DNA from: Nostoc sp. LEGE 12450
GTDB lineage: Bacteria > Cyanobacteriota > Cyanobacteriia > Cyanobacteriales > Nostocaceae
DNA: 64,000 bases
Assembly: GCF_015206895.1 (NCBI RefSeq)
Contig: NZ_JADEXU010000010.1
Span: 25,313-89,312 of the forward strand
Reading direction: 5' to 3'
The translations under genes and the position numbers were made by a program. Positions 19,755 to 28,028 of this stretch are shown here, piece by piece (position 1 is the stretch's first letter; the number at the start of each line of letters is the position of its first letter). Below the pieces are notes generated by a model, which saw only the letters and a program-made list of their open reading frames with translations, was not told where the DNA came from and made no database searches.

Positions 19755-20405
19755 ATGTCTTCTAACGATTTGCGATCGCTACATTACGCCATCCCTGTTG
19801 AAAAAATTCGCTACGATGAACGGGGTTTAGTGCCTGCAATTGTCCAAGATTATTTGGATGGTACTGTCCTAATGATGGCGTGGATGAATCAGGAGTCGTT
19901 ACAAAAAACTTTAGAAACTGAAGAAACTTGGTTTTGGAGCCGTTCCCGGCAAGAATTATGGCACAAGGGGGCGAGTTCTGGACATATTCAAAAAGTGCAA
20001 AGTATTCGTTATGACTGTGATAGTGATGCCTTGCTCATAGGGGTAGAGCAATTAGGAGATATTGCTTGCCATACCGGAGAACGCAGTTGCTTTCACCAAA
20101 TAGAAGGAAATATTGTTCCACCACCAGGGGATACGTTGTCGCAATTGTTTCAAATAATATGCGATCGCCGCGACAATCCGACAGAAAGTTCTTATACCTG
20201 TAAGTTATTCGCAGGTGGCGATAACAAAATTTTGAAAAAGATCGGTGAGGAAACCGCCGAGGTGGTAATGGCCTTTAAGGATGATGAAGCAGATGCGATC
20301 GCAGGTGAAGTGGCTGATTTGCTATATCATACCTTGGTTGCCTTAGCTCATCATCAAGTTGATTTGAAATCTGTGTATCGTAAGTTGCAAGAACGTCGTC
20401 AATAG
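19755..20405 (+). CDS. hisIE: Bifunctional phosphoribosyl-AMP cyclohydrolase / phosphoribosyl-ATP pyrophosphatase
   Basis: Fusion of 216 residues catalysing steps two and three of histidine biosynthesis. The HisI part (about 1-125) shows [51 protein letters not shown] and [10 protein letters not shown], with the zinc and magnesium ligands (D-C-D, C-H-T-x-x-x-S-C). The HisE part (about 130-216) has [31 protein letters not shown] and [17 protein letters not shown], an all-alpha NTP pyrophosphatase. The start ATG is at 19755. Its stop is eight bases from the convergent MFS gene. Confidence 0.96.
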   Translation: MSSNDLRSLHYAIPVEKIRYDERGLVPAIVQDYLDGTVLMMAWMNQESLQKTLETEETWFWSRSRQELWHKGASSGHIQKVQSIRYDCDSDALLIGVEQLGDIACHTGERSCFHQIEGNIVPPPGDTLSQLFQIICDRRDNPTESSYTCKLFAGGDNKILKKIGEETAEVVMAFKDDEADAIAGEVADLLYHTLVALAHHQVDLKSVYRKLQERRQ

Positions 20406-20413
20406 AGTAAGCC

Positions 20414-21685
20414 CTACTCAGGCAAAATCCGATTGAGATACTGTAAAATCACCACGACAATCAGCACACTCAAGGGGAATCCTAGCCAGAAAGTATTGGT
20501 AATAATTTGCGGTTGATCTAATGCCCATCCCCCCAAGGGATGACCAATAAAAGACCCAATAGCCCAACACACAGCATTGACGGAGAAATAAACGCCACGT
20601 TGATTTTCCGGGGCTAACTCAGTGACTAAAGAGGCGGCAGATGGAGTATAAGAAACAATTGCAACTGCAAATACTCCCAATGCCAATGCTACCCAAATTA
20701 AATTATGAGATGGGGCAGTACCACTTACCCAAATGAGTCCAAACCCAACTCCCCAAAGAATGGCGGAAACGGTGAGTGCCAGTGTGTGAGAACAGCGTTT
20801 TAAGAAACCAGTGACAGGCAACTGAAAAATGATAGCTAGCACCAGATGCCAAGCAAATAGAACGCTAATAGTAGTTTGAGCAAATCCTTCGGTAGTACTT
20901 TTGATAACAAAGTTTTTGAAGTAAAGCGGCAGAGTGCTATGGATTTGAGAAATATAGATTGTAAAGAATATATTAACTGTGATGTAGACCAGGAAACGGC
21001 GATCACCTAATACTGCCATCCAAGAAGAAAAATGTTCTTTCTTTTCAGATTCCCCCATTTGCGGTTGTTCGGTTTTACTAATTCCTACATAGACAACCCC
21101 AAAAAACATCAGAAAAGAGATGGCATCAATGATAAATAGCCATCGATAACTCCCAATTACCGCAATCAAAAACCCAGCAAGCATAATTCCGATCGCTAAC
21201 CCAAGATTATCAGCCAGTCGTGCGATCGCAAAAGTTTCGCGGCGATTGTCAATCTGGCTAGCGTCAGCAACAACAGCTTCAGCCGCCGGCCAATAGAAAC
21301 CTATCCCTAAACCGCTAATCAAGCTACCAATTACCAAAATAGTAAAATCATTGGTTGCAGCTAAAACCAAAGAAGCAATTGCTGAAATCGCCGTCGCTAG
21401 CAACAAAGTGCGGCGACGGCCCCAGTGTTCAGAATCAGCCAAAGAACCACCTACAATCCTCCCTACAATGCCGGAAATCGAGGCGCTACCCAAGGCTACC
21501 CCAACACTGGTTGCAGATAAACCAACTTCATTCACAAAAAAGATGGGGGCGTAAAACAGGGTACAGCCAGTTCCAACTTCCGAGAGAAATCTACCTATTG
21601 CAAAAATCCAGACTTGAGGATGTATTGAGGGCAGCCACGATGATAGCTGAGATTGAGAAGCTAATTTCATGAGTTTAGATGTCAT
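20414..21685 (-). CDS. Major facilitator superfamily transporter
   Basis: Inner-membrane transporter of 423 residues with about 12 predicted hydrophobic segments. The MFS signature between segments 2 and 3 is seen as GRIVGGSLADSEHWGRRRTLLLA (G-x-x-x-D-x-x-G-R-R). Further features are PAAEAVVADASQIDNRRETFAIARLADNLGLAIG around segments 4-5, a central cytoplasmic loop with EQPQMGESEKKEHFSS, and FAVAIVSYTPSAASLVTELAPENQRG in the second half, typical of drug-efflux-like DHA1 members. Substrate unknown. The start at 21685 is plausible, with M6 (21670) an alternative. Three DnaA-box-like sites lie 50-95 bases upstream. Confidence 0.9.
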   Translation of the reverse strand: MTSKLMKLASQSQLSSWLPSIHPQVWIFAIGRFLSEVGTGCTLFYAPIFFVNEVGLSATSVGVALGSASISGIVGRIVGGSLADSEHWGRRRTLLLATAISAIASLVLAATNDFTILVIGSLISGLGIGFYWPAAEAVVADASQIDNRRETFAIARLADNLGLAIGIMLAGFLIAVIGSYRWLFIIDAISFLMFFGVVYVGISKTEQPQMGESEKKEHFSSWMAVLGDRRFLVYITVNIFFTIYISQIHSTLPLYFKNFVIKSTTEGFAQTTISVLFAWHLVLAIIFQLPVTGFLKRCSHTLALTVSAILWGVGFGLIWVSGTAPSHNLIWVALALGVFAVAIVSYTPSAASLVTELAPENQRGVYFSVNAVCWAIGSFIGHPLGGWALDQPQIITNTFWLGFPLSVLIVVVILQYLNRILPE

Positions 21686-21736
21686 AGTTTGGTGACATTT
21701 TTGTAATTCTTATCATTGGCTGCTATTTTTCTCACT

Positions 21737-21778
21737 CATTCCACAGGGTTTCCACAGGGATTTTAGCAGTTTTCCACA
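21737..21778. promoter_or_regulatory. Cluster of three DnaA-box-like sites
   Basis: CATTCCACA (21737-21745), GTTTCCACA (21748-21756) and TTTTCCACA (21770-21778) lie on one strand within 42 bases. The last matches the TTTTCCACA form of the DnaA box fully, and the second differs at one base. They are upstream of the MFS gene. They could be a DnaA-regulated promoter, a DnaA titration site, or chance in AT-rich DNA; no dnaA or dnaN lies in this window. Confidence 0.45.
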
Positions 21779-22094
21779 GGTTCACTACGAACTAATGGGC
21801 TTCTTACCCTCTGACTGGGGATTGTTAATTAACAGTGGCGAATAAGTTCAAGGACTGAGTTTTTATAAAGTAAAGTAACTAAAAATAGGCTCTAATGCTT
21901 ATTCTCTCGTTCGCATTTATTTTTTATACATTCATTTTTAACATTTCGCAGCATTGACAAACCCACCCCCTCTTGGCGCACAATGATTCGGCTTGCTTTT
22001 GTAATTCCTTCAACCGTTGGCATCAAATGTGTAAAATATATTACCTGAGATGTGGGCGTAGATTGTCGGGCTGGCAAAAGAGTGGTGAGGTAGT

Positions 22095-22250
22095 TCGTCT
22101 TCTCCCAAAGGGAGAGGCTAGCGCCATAGCGCAGCGTTAGCGAGTCCGCGAGCGTCAGGGGGTTTCCCCCATGAGAAACTACCGTTCGCCCTTGGCGTGC
22201 CGGAGGCATCACCCGTAAGGGTGAGAAAGCCATAAGCCGCTTCACCGCAA
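22095..22250. repeat. Block of GC-rich short palindromic repeats
   Basis: A compact run of small hairpins: CTCCCAAAGGGAG (22102-22114), GCGTTAGCGAGTCCGCGAGC, GGGGGTTTCCCCC-like, and CACCCGTAAGGGTG near 22210. The vocabulary is shared with the repeats at 10203 and 55844. It fills most of the gap before the DUF2811 gene (21686-22292). A 128-codon minus frame through it is a by-product of the repeats. Confidence 0.6.
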
Positions 22251-22292
22251 GCAACTTGTCCCTCTTGATTATCCTCATAGGAGGAAAATCTC

Positions 22293-22547
22293 ATGAAATC
22301 AACGGTTAGCATCTTTACAGAAATTCCCGAAACACTCCACGAATCCTTAAAAAACTACTTAGAAACCCATCCTGATTGGGATGAAAATAGGGTATTGACG
22401 GCGGCACTATCATTGTTTTTACTCCAAAATGGAGATAGCGATCGCCGGGCTGCCCGAGTTTATCTGGAAACTTTATTCCACCACTCCTCAGTAGAAACGC
22501 CCAGTATCGATTCACCCGCAACAGCTAATCTATTAGATACCCCATAG
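22293..22547 (+). CDS. DUF2811 small protein
   Basis: An 84-residue protein matching the cyanobacterial DUF2811 family as I know it: STVSIFTEIPETLHESLKNYLETHPDWDENRVLTAALSLFLLQNGDSDRRAARVYLETLF. The arrangement of a short strand then helices resembles a ribbon-helix-helix-like or antitoxin-like fold, but no DNA-binding role has been shown to my knowledge. The start is decided by an ideal Shine-Dalgarno AGGAGG at 22279-22284, eight bases before ATG. A hairpin at 22583-22602 follows. It stands alone between a repeat block and the regulator gene. Confidence 0.82.
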   Translation: MKSTVSIFTEIPETLHESLKNYLETHPDWDENRVLTAALSLFLLQNGDSDRRAARVYLETLFHHSSVETPSIDSPATANLLDTP

Positions 22548-22582
22548 GTACGGGCATTATTCTCGCTCATACTCTAAGTGTG

Positions 22583-22602
22583 GGCACGGCAAACCGTGCC
22601 CC
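22583..22602 (+). terminator. Hairpin GGGCACGG/CCGTGCCC after DUF2811
   Basis: An eight-pair GC-rich stem with loop CAAA, 36 bases after the DUF2811 stop. There is no T-run, so termination is possible but unproven; similar palindromes are dispersed in this kind of genome. Confidence 0.45.
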
Positions 22603-22696
22603 ATAAATGGGATTTGATCCAATAGCGATTAAGCATATCGGGGCAATATTACAATAAAAAAGATCGGTAGATTCTACTCTAGAACTTACTCAAAAC

Positions 22697-22740
22697 TATA
22701 CGCAGTAGGAGTAATTTATGAATTGCTCCTACTGCGTATA
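22697..22740. repeat. Palindrome with 15-bp perfect arms (ATTCATGAAT-type family)
   Basis: TATACGCAGTAGGAG at 22697-22711 is the exact reverse complement of 22726-22740, and the interior reads TAATTTATGAATTG. It belongs with the palindromes at 43509-43534 and 44331-44364, which share an AATTCATGAATTG core and GTAGG arms. A T5 run follows on the plus strand. Confidence 0.65.
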
Positions 22741-22780
22741 CGTATATTTTTACATTAGTGTCAACTTAGAGCCTGGGCAA

Positions 22781-22807
22781 GAAAAAACAAGGGGCTTAAG
22801 CTCCTTG
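22781..22807 (-). terminator. Rho-independent terminator of the response-regulator transcript
   Basis: On the minus strand CAAGGAGCTTAAGCCCCTTG is followed directly by TTTTTTC. A second hairpin, ACCTGC-CTTT-GCAGGT, lies just before it (22815-22830). It ends a minus transcript that would include the regulator gene and the 66-codon frame at 22885-23085. Confidence 0.75.
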
Positions 22808-22884
22808 TGATGAAACCTGCAAAGGCAGGTAAATTCCAGTGTAGATGCGGTTTCTAAGCGCCGATTTCAGATTAAATTGACAAG

Positions 22885-23085
22885 CTATGCGCCCCTAAAA
22901 ACTTCACCTAAGCACATATCTGCCAAAACAGTCAGATCCAAAGAAATATTTTCCAGTGGACTTTCTCTACTGTCCACCGTCTTAAATTGATAAACCAACA
23001 TTTCAAATAACTGTCTGGTCAGTATTTGAGCAATTCTATCTATGTTTAATTGTCTAAATTTGTCTTTTACTGAAGCTAAAGAAAT
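22885..23085 (-). CDS. Hidden small protein frame (66 codons) without an ATG start
   Basis: A stop-free frame lies 59 bases after the regulator gene on the same strand. It reads ISLASVKDKFRQLNIDRIAQ, then ILTRQLFEMLVYQFKTVD, then a Ser/Glu-containing link and LENISLDLTVLADMCLGEVF-RGA. It has a balanced, helical, protein-like composition, quite unlike random frames here. A TGA stop immediately precedes the first codon, ATT, which would have to be the start; otherwise the first ATG is codon 29. Either ATT is used (rare but known), or the original ATG has mutated and this is a decaying gene. A strong terminator follows at 22781-22807. I do not recognise the family. Confidence 0.5.
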   Translation of the reverse strand: MSLASVKDKFRQLNIDRIAQILTRQLFEMLVYQFKTVDSRESPLENISLDLTVLADMCLGEVFRGA

Positions 23086-23144
23086 TCACTAATTACTACC
23101 CCATGAGTCAACAGTCAAGAGTTAAAAAACTCTAGACTATAGAC

Positions 23145-23882
23145 TCAGGACTTGGCTTCCAAATGTTGGGGGTGAGCAGGAGATTCAAACTTATACCCTA
23201 CGCCACGTACAGTTTGAATTAATGCTGGCTGACTAGCATCAATTTCAATCTTCTTGCGAATTTGACCAATATGTACATCTACAACCCGTTGGTCGCCGAC
23301 ATATTCATAGTCCCACACCTCTTGGATTAGTTCTGCCCGTCGCCAAACTCGGCCTGGATGACTTGCTAAAAAATGCAACAAGTCAAATTCCAGTGCAGTT
23401 AAGGGTACTGCTTGGTTATTAAGTGCTACCTCCCGTCGCACCGGATCAATCATCAGTTTTTCAAATACCAAGCGTTTCTGCTCGGCAGTAGTTATCACTC
23501 GCTGCCGTCTCAAAATCGCTCCGACTCTGACTTCTAGCTCTCCCAACCCAAAAGGCTTGGTGAGATAGTCGTCAGCACCTTTGGCAAAGCCGCGAATTTT
23601 GTCAGCTTCGTCAGCACGGCTAGTCAACATCAGAACAAAAACACCATTACGACTTTGCATCTCTTGGCAAAGGTTAAACCCCGTTACATCTGGTAGATTC
23701 ACGTCTAGAATCACCAAATCAGGGTTAAATTGCTCAAATAGAGCTAAGGCTGTCTTTCCATCTTCGGCAGCCTCCACCTGATAGTTCTGTTTAATCAAAA
23801 AGCGTTGGATTAAATTCCGAACCGCAGGATCGTCGTCAACTACAAGAATCTTGGCAGGAGCCATGACCATTACTTTGCACAA
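23145..23882 (-). CDS. OmpR/PhoB-type response regulator
   Basis: Two-domain transcription factor of 245 residues. The receiver domain has the acidic pair VDDD, the phospho-acceptor Asp in DLVILDVNLPDV, Thr in MLTSRAD and Lys in DYLTKPFG. The C-terminal winged helix has PLTALEFDLLHFLASHPGRVWRRAELIQEVWDYEYVGDQRVVDVHIGQIRKKI and TVRGVGYKFE. It resembles the cyanobacterial Rre37/NrrA group (nitrogen and carbon control) as I remember it, but I cannot settle this. Met1, Met5 (VMVMAPAKIL) or Met7 could be the start; the later ones fit the family better. No histidine kinase is adjacent. Downstream are a hidden small frame and a terminator. Confidence 0.93.
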   Translation of the reverse strand: MCKVMVMAPAKILVVDDDPAVRNLIQRFLIKQNYQVEAAEDGKTALALFEQFNPDLVILDVNLPDVTGFNLCQEMQSRNGVFVLMLTSRADEADKIRGFAKGADDYLTKPFGLGELEVRVGAILRRQRVITTAEQKRLVFEKLMIDPVRREVALNNQAVPLTALEFDLLHFLASHPGRVWRRAELIQEVWDYEYVGDQRVVDVHIGQIRKKIEIDASQPALIQTVRGVGYKFESPAHPQHLEAKS

Positions 23883-24486
23883 AAATTCGTAAGATTAACA
23901 AGAGGGTTGCGTAAAAACGCAGTTACCACTTTGGGACTAACTAAGAATCTACATGGCTACGGTATGGGAATCCCGATCATTCACAAATAAATACTGTAAT
24001 CAGAAATGTGGGCGATGAAAACGCGAAACTTCTTTTAGCCACAGTAGATAGGCGCTCTGACTTTAGCCGTAATAGTTCTAGTTAGATGGCAACTTAAAAC
24101 GTTTCAATTTTAAATCGATATGCGGATATATACCACAAGCGATTATTCAGTATAATTAAAAAAATTTTATTAGGGCACAGTAATTTTGCCAAATTGAAAG
24201 CAGTAAAGTTGATTTTTTCATAAAAACTCTGGATTTTAGGTACTCTCCGTTCAAATTCTAGATTAAAGCCAGAATTAAGCAACGACATGAGGGTATACAC
24301 GGAGTTATAGCGATATGTTAAAGTGACTATAGTTGAAATTACAAAGTCAATCAAACTAACCCGTGCTACTATCCTGGTAGGGCATAAAAGTAGGTCGAGA
24401 CTTTAGTTTCGATTAAAACAAAACCTAAAACTGTTTTTTATTCGACAAAAGACTGCCGCTGACTGAGGCTGAAGTAACAAACTCCC
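23883..24486. other. Divergent intergenic region, nothing recognised
   Basis: A 604-base gap between the regulator (minus) and the CPP1-like gene (plus), presumably holding both promoters. An 86-codon minus frame at 24094-24354 shows no family features and an atypical composition, so it is not called. No clear repeat or RNA gene was found. Confidence 0.35.
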
Positions 24487-25116
24487 ATGAGCGATCAAAA
24501 TCCCTACGAAAAACTTGGGGTATCAGAAGAGGCTAGCTTCGATGAAATTCAGGATGCTCGTAATCGCCTATTCGAGCAACATAGTGGCGATGCCAAGCAT
24601 TTAGAAGTAATTGAAGCGGCTTACGATGCGATTTTAATGGATCGCTTACGGATGCGCCAGGAAGGTAAAATTAAAGTTCCTGAGCGCATCCGGTTTCCAG
24701 AGTTGCGAGTGCAATCACCTCCTAAAGAAAGTCCAACACCTCGTGAGCAGTCACCTGCATGGCTGCAACGGATGCTGGATCAGCCAACACCTGCGGATAT
24801 ACTTTTACCAGGAGCTTGGTTTCTTGGTTTGAGTTCTATCAGCTTGTTTTACCCAGAGGGAGGCGAGCAGATTTTGCAGTTAGCATTGGTGGTTGGGGTA
24901 GGCACCAGTATTTACTTCCTCAATCGCAAGGAAGGCAAATTTGGCCGAGCAGTTTTGTTTACCCTGATAAGTTTAATCATTGGCTTAATCGCTGGGGGAC
25001 TAGTTGCTAGCTGGCTCTTACCACAAATATCATCATTCACCAATCTGGGAACGAATCAGTTCTCTACTGTAGTAACGTTTATATTGTTGTGGTTGGTTAG
25101 TAGTTTTCTACGGTAA
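24487..25116 (+). CDS. CPP1-like J-domain-related membrane protein (DUF3353)
   Basis: Protein of 209 residues related to plant CPP1, a chaperone-like protein that protects protochlorophyllide oxidoreductase. Seen: an N-terminal J-like segment, NPYEKLGVSEEASFDEIQDARNRLFEQHSGDAKHLEVIEAAYDAILMDRLRMRQEGKIKVPERIRFPE, which lacks the HPD tripeptide needed to stimulate Hsp70. A Pro-rich linker follows, then three to four hydrophobic segments from about residue 105 to the end. The J-like part should face the cytoplasm. Single gene, ending at a bidirectional hairpin at 25188-25215. Confidence 0.9.
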   Translation: MSDQNPYEKLGVSEEASFDEIQDARNRLFEQHSGDAKHLEVIEAAYDAILMDRLRMRQEGKIKVPERIRFPELRVQSPPKESPTPREQSPAWLQRMLDQPTPADILLPGAWFLGLSSISLFYPEGGEQILQLALVVGVGTSIYFLNRKEGKFGRAVLFTLISLIIGLIAGGLVASWLLPQISSFTNLGTNQFSTVVTFILLWLVSSFLR

Positions 25117-25187
25117 ACCACTAGCTGTAAGCAAATTTCCATAAAGAATACATGGTTTATGTGTGTTCTTCTCAAATATATAAAGTT

Positions 25188-25215
25188 AGGAGTCAGAATA
25201 AGTATTCTGACTCCT
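25188..25215. terminator. Bidirectional hairpin between convergent genes
   Basis: AGGAGTCAGAATA (25188-25200) and its exact reverse complement (25203-25215) are separated by two bases. The hairpin lies between the 3' ends of the CPP1-like gene (plus) and the HAD gene (minus). The AGGAGTCAGAAT word also occurs singly near 31643 and is probably a dispersed repeat. Confidence 0.6.
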
Positions 25216-25263
25216 GCTTTCATTTGTACGATTAATTCAATCTGTTAGAGCTACAGAGCCTTT

Positions 25264-25956
25264 CTAGACAAGGTGTTTGGGTTTTAAGACTAAATCTACA
25301 GCAGTGCTGAAATCCTTAACGATTAAGTCGGGGTGGTAAAGTTCCAATTGGGTGCGATCGCGGATACCACATTCCACAGCCATCACCTTAATATCATAAT
25401 TTTTAGCTGCGGTGATGTCGGCTTCCGTATCTCCCACCATCCAGGTATCGGCAGCCGGAGGCAGTTCTTTTAATGCCTTAGCCATTAACAAGGGCTTATC
25501 TTCAATATCACGAGTTTTAACGTAGTCGTTACTCAGGCAATAACAACGATTTTCCGGGAAAAATCTCCCTAAATCGTGTTTTTTAAAAGCATAATCTAGT
25601 TCTCGAACTCGGCGCATCGTCATAACTGCCAAATCAATTCCCGCTTCTTGAATTTTTAACAGTGCATCCACAGCACCAAGTGCGAGAGTGTCATAGTTGA
25701 AATAAGCTTCTGTATGCACAGTTTGCCGCCGCAACTGGGCGAATTCTTGGGCTTGGGCTTCGTCTAAACCGGAATTTAAGGCGATTTGTTTTTCAGGAAC
25801 GCGCGATCGCTTTAACTGCCAAAATTCCGCTTTCGGAAGTTCTTGCACTACTTGATCTGGGCGACGAGTTTTCTCTAAGCAGAATTGATAAACACGGTAG
25901 TACCGTTCGGAAACATCAATAATTGGGCCGTCGAAGTCAGTAATCAGTCTTAGCAT
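25264..25956 (-). CDS. HAD-superfamily hydrolase
   Basis: Protein of 230 residues with haloacid dehalogenase motifs: motif I LITDFDGPIIDVSERYY (nucleophile Asp and general acid Asp two residues on), motif II DLAVMTMRR (Thr), motif III Lys in the KTRDIEDKPLLMAKALKEL region, and motif IV TWMVGDTEADITAAKNYDIKVMAVECG. A helical cap lies between motifs I and II. The overall pattern resembles phosphoglycolate phosphatase-like enzymes, but Pro replaces the usual Thr after DFDG and the substrate is unknown. Single gene convergent with the CPP1-like gene. Confidence 0.88.
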   Translation of the reverse strand: MLRLITDFDGPIIDVSERYYRVYQFCLEKTRRPDQVVQELPKAEFWQLKRSRVPEKQIALNSGLDEAQAQEFAQLRRQTVHTEAYFNYDTLALGAVDALLKIQEAGIDLAVMTMRRVRELDYAFKKHDLGRFFPENRCYCLSNDYVKTRDIEDKPLLMAKALKELPPAADTWMVGDTEADITAAKNYDIKVMAVECGIRDRTQLELYHPDLIVKDFSTAVDLVLKPKHLV

Positions 25957-26059
25957 CGGCGGAAAAAGTTAATTTTTATTAAAATTATCTCAGATGTATG
26001 GTTATTTTTTGAGGGTATCAAGTCTGGCTGAATTCCAATTGATATTTTGTACTCAGGCA

Positions 26060-27136
26060 TTATTGCAGGGTACCACGTTTGATTTGTTCGCTTTCAATGG
26101 CTTCAAATAAGGCGCGAAAATTACCTTCGCCAAAACCTTGAGCTTGGAAACGGCGTTCAATAAACTCAAAGAAAAATGTCGGCTGTTCAAAAATAGGCTG
26201 GGTGAAAATTTGCAGTAGTAGGGGTGCAGTTTGTTGTGTCCCTACGGGAGTATATTCTTGCCAGTCCACCAGAATTTCCTGTTGAGCGATCGCTTCTAGT
26301 TCTAGAGGTGATAGCGTGAGTCCTGAACGCTGTTTTAGCTGTGAATAGTAGGTTTGGGGAACTGAGAGCAAAGGTAAACCACTGGCACGAAATTTAGCGA
26401 TCGCACTCACCAGATTATTTGTCCGTAAGGCAATATGTTGAATACCTGGCCCCCGATTGACATCTAAAAATTCCTGAATTTGGGAATTTTTGGAAGCTGG
26501 TTCATTAATTGGCAGTTGGACGCTGCCGTTATGCGAAACCATCACCTGGCTGTGTAAAGCAGAACGATTGGTTTTAATTTTAAATGCTTGCTGGGGTTGA
26601 AAATCTAGGATTTTTTCGTACCAAGCGACAGCATGATCCAATTCACCAACAGCCACGTTTAACACAATGTGATCTATAGCAGCAAAAGTGTTGTCATTTG
26701 TGATTTGTCCTTTGTCAAAAACCAATGACGAATGACTACTGACAAATGACCTTTCTATTAATGTATGAGTCAGTCCACCCCAGGCGGCAATTTTACCACA
26801 CTTGAGAAAAGCCCTACCTACCTGGCGTTCTTGGATGGGTTGTAGGATTGTAGCACCATGTTTTTGAGCTTGTGCGATCGCAGCTTCTACATCTTCCACA
26901 GCAAAAGCGACATCTGCCACACCAGGTGGATATTTACGCAAAAACTCCGCTACTGGACTTGTAGGTAACAGTGGTGAAGATAGAAAAAAGCAGACAGCAC
27001 CACTTTTCACTACTTCTGTACAAGTGTGAAACGAACTGTTGCGATCGGCTACTGATTGAAAACCAAGATGGTGTACAAACCAATCCCGCCAAATTTTGGC
27101 ATCTTCTACATAGAAATGAACGTGATCAATTTTCAT
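26060..27136 (-). CDS. hppD: 4-hydroxyphenylpyruvate dioxygenase
   Basis: Non-haem iron dioxygenase of 358 residues converting 4-hydroxyphenylpyruvate to homogentisate, the entry step for tocopherol synthesis in cyanobacteria. It has two VOC repeats: MKIDHVHFYVEDAKIWRDWFVHHLGFQ at the N-terminus and IDHIVLNVAVGELDHAVAWYEKILDF at about 150. The C-terminal half carries the iron ligands His (IDHIVLN), His (GIQHIALRTNN) and Glu (FFFEFIERR), and the family tail GFGEGNFRALFEAIESEQIKRG. A stretch around residues 128-145 (SFVSSHSSLVFDKGQITNDN) is coded partly by STRR-like DNA (CAATGACGAATGACTACTGA), an in-gene repeat insertion between the two halves. Confidence 0.9.
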   Translation of the reverse strand: MKIDHVHFYVEDAKIWRDWFVHHLGFQSVADRNSSFHTCTEVVKSGAVCFFLSSPLLPTSPVAEFLRKYPPGVADVAFAVEDVEAAIAQAQKHGATILQPIQERQVGRAFLKCGKIAAWGGLTHTLIERSFVSSHSSLVFDKGQITNDNTFAAIDHIVLNVAVGELDHAVAWYEKILDFQPQQAFKIKTNRSALHSQVMVSHNGSVQLPINEPASKNSQIQEFLDVNRGPGIQHIALRTNNLVSAIAKFRASGLPLLSVPQTYYSQLKQRSGLTLSPLELEAIAQQEILVDWQEYTPVGTQQTAPLLLQIFTQPIFEQPTFFFEFIERRFQAQGFGEGNFRALFEAIESEQIKRGTLQ

Positions 27137-27242
27137 AGATATTGAAAATCCAGCATAACAGCTTATATATCTGTGAATTTTGCCTCTTTTGCTAGATTTT
27201 CACTTCTGACCTAAGCAAGAATTATATATACGTACTCCTACT

Positions 27243-27947
27243 TTAAAAGAACAGATGACTATCAGGTTGAATATTAATTTCCATTGGCACAGCTTGCGGT
27301 TCGGCAGAAAGGGCAAAGAAAATAGCATTGGCAGCAGTTTCAGGACTGAGCATTTTTTTCCGGTCTACTTTTAGGTTGACATTATCCCAGAAAGGAGAAT
27401 CTACCCCACCAAAGTAGAATAGCGTGAACTTGATACCAAAACGCTTGAGTTCCTCTGCCATGCACTTGCTAAAACCAACAACACCAAACTTAGAAGCAGA
27501 ATAAGCTGCTGCCATCCCCATCGAATGCTTGCCGAGAATTCCTACCACATTACAGATGTGACCAGACTTGCGCTTTTGCATCTCTTCAGCAGCCGCCTGG
27601 GTAGTATAAAAGCTGCCTTTTAAGTTTACATCTAGCATCTTGTCTAAATCAGCAGGTTCCAGGCTGTTGTAAGGCTTGAGTATACCTACACCGGCTGCAT
27701 TCACTAAAATATCGATTTGACCAAACTTAGCGATGGTCTTTTCTATCAAAATATCTACTTGTTGGGGGTCAGTAATATCAGTGGGAACAGTCAAAACTTC
27801 CCCTGGTAAATCAGTCGCCAGTGTTATTAAACGAGCTGCATCCCTCCCAGCCAATACCAACCGGGCTCCGGTGGGCGCAAGTTTATGTGTTAATGCTGAA
27901 CCAATACCACCAGTAGCACCGACAATAACGACAACTTTATCCTGCAT
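27243..27947 (-). CDS. Short-chain dehydrogenase/reductase
   Basis: Classical SDR of 234 residues. It has the NAD(P) glycine motif VGATGGIGSAL (residues 9-19), basic residues after strand 2 (LAGRDAARL) favouring NADPH, NAAGVG at the end of strand 4, and the catalytic Tyr and Lys in YSASKFGVVGF. The catalytic serine is not obvious (VVGILGKHSMGMAAAY has Ser in KHS). It is short at the C-terminus relative to 250-residue members. Substrate unknown. It lies 106 bases from hppD on the same strand but has its own upstream spacer. Confidence 0.9.
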   Translation of the reverse strand: MQDKVVVIVGATGGIGSALTHKLAPTGARLVLAGRDAARLITLATDLPGEVLTVPTDITDPQQVDILIEKTIAKFGQIDILVNAAGVGILKPYNSLEPADLDKMLDVNLKGSFYTTQAAAEEMQKRKSGHICNVVGILGKHSMGMAAAYSASKFGVVGFSKCMAEELKRFGIKFTLFYFGGVDSPFWDNVNLKVDRKKMLSPETAANAIFFALSAEPQAVPMEINIQPDSHLFF

Positions 27948-28028
27948 TGCAATATTTATATTTCTTTACATCTGTTTACATAATACTGAATTACAGGCTC
28001 AGGTTGTACGTAAACATCCAGAAAGCAT

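Noticed and set aside
21892..22278. 128-codon minus frame upstream of DUF2811
   Set aside because: It reads through a block of palindromic repeats (22095-22250); repeats of this vocabulary are dispersed and often leave open frames.
24094..24354. 86-codon minus frame
   Set aside because: No recognised family and AT-driven composition; could not be supported.
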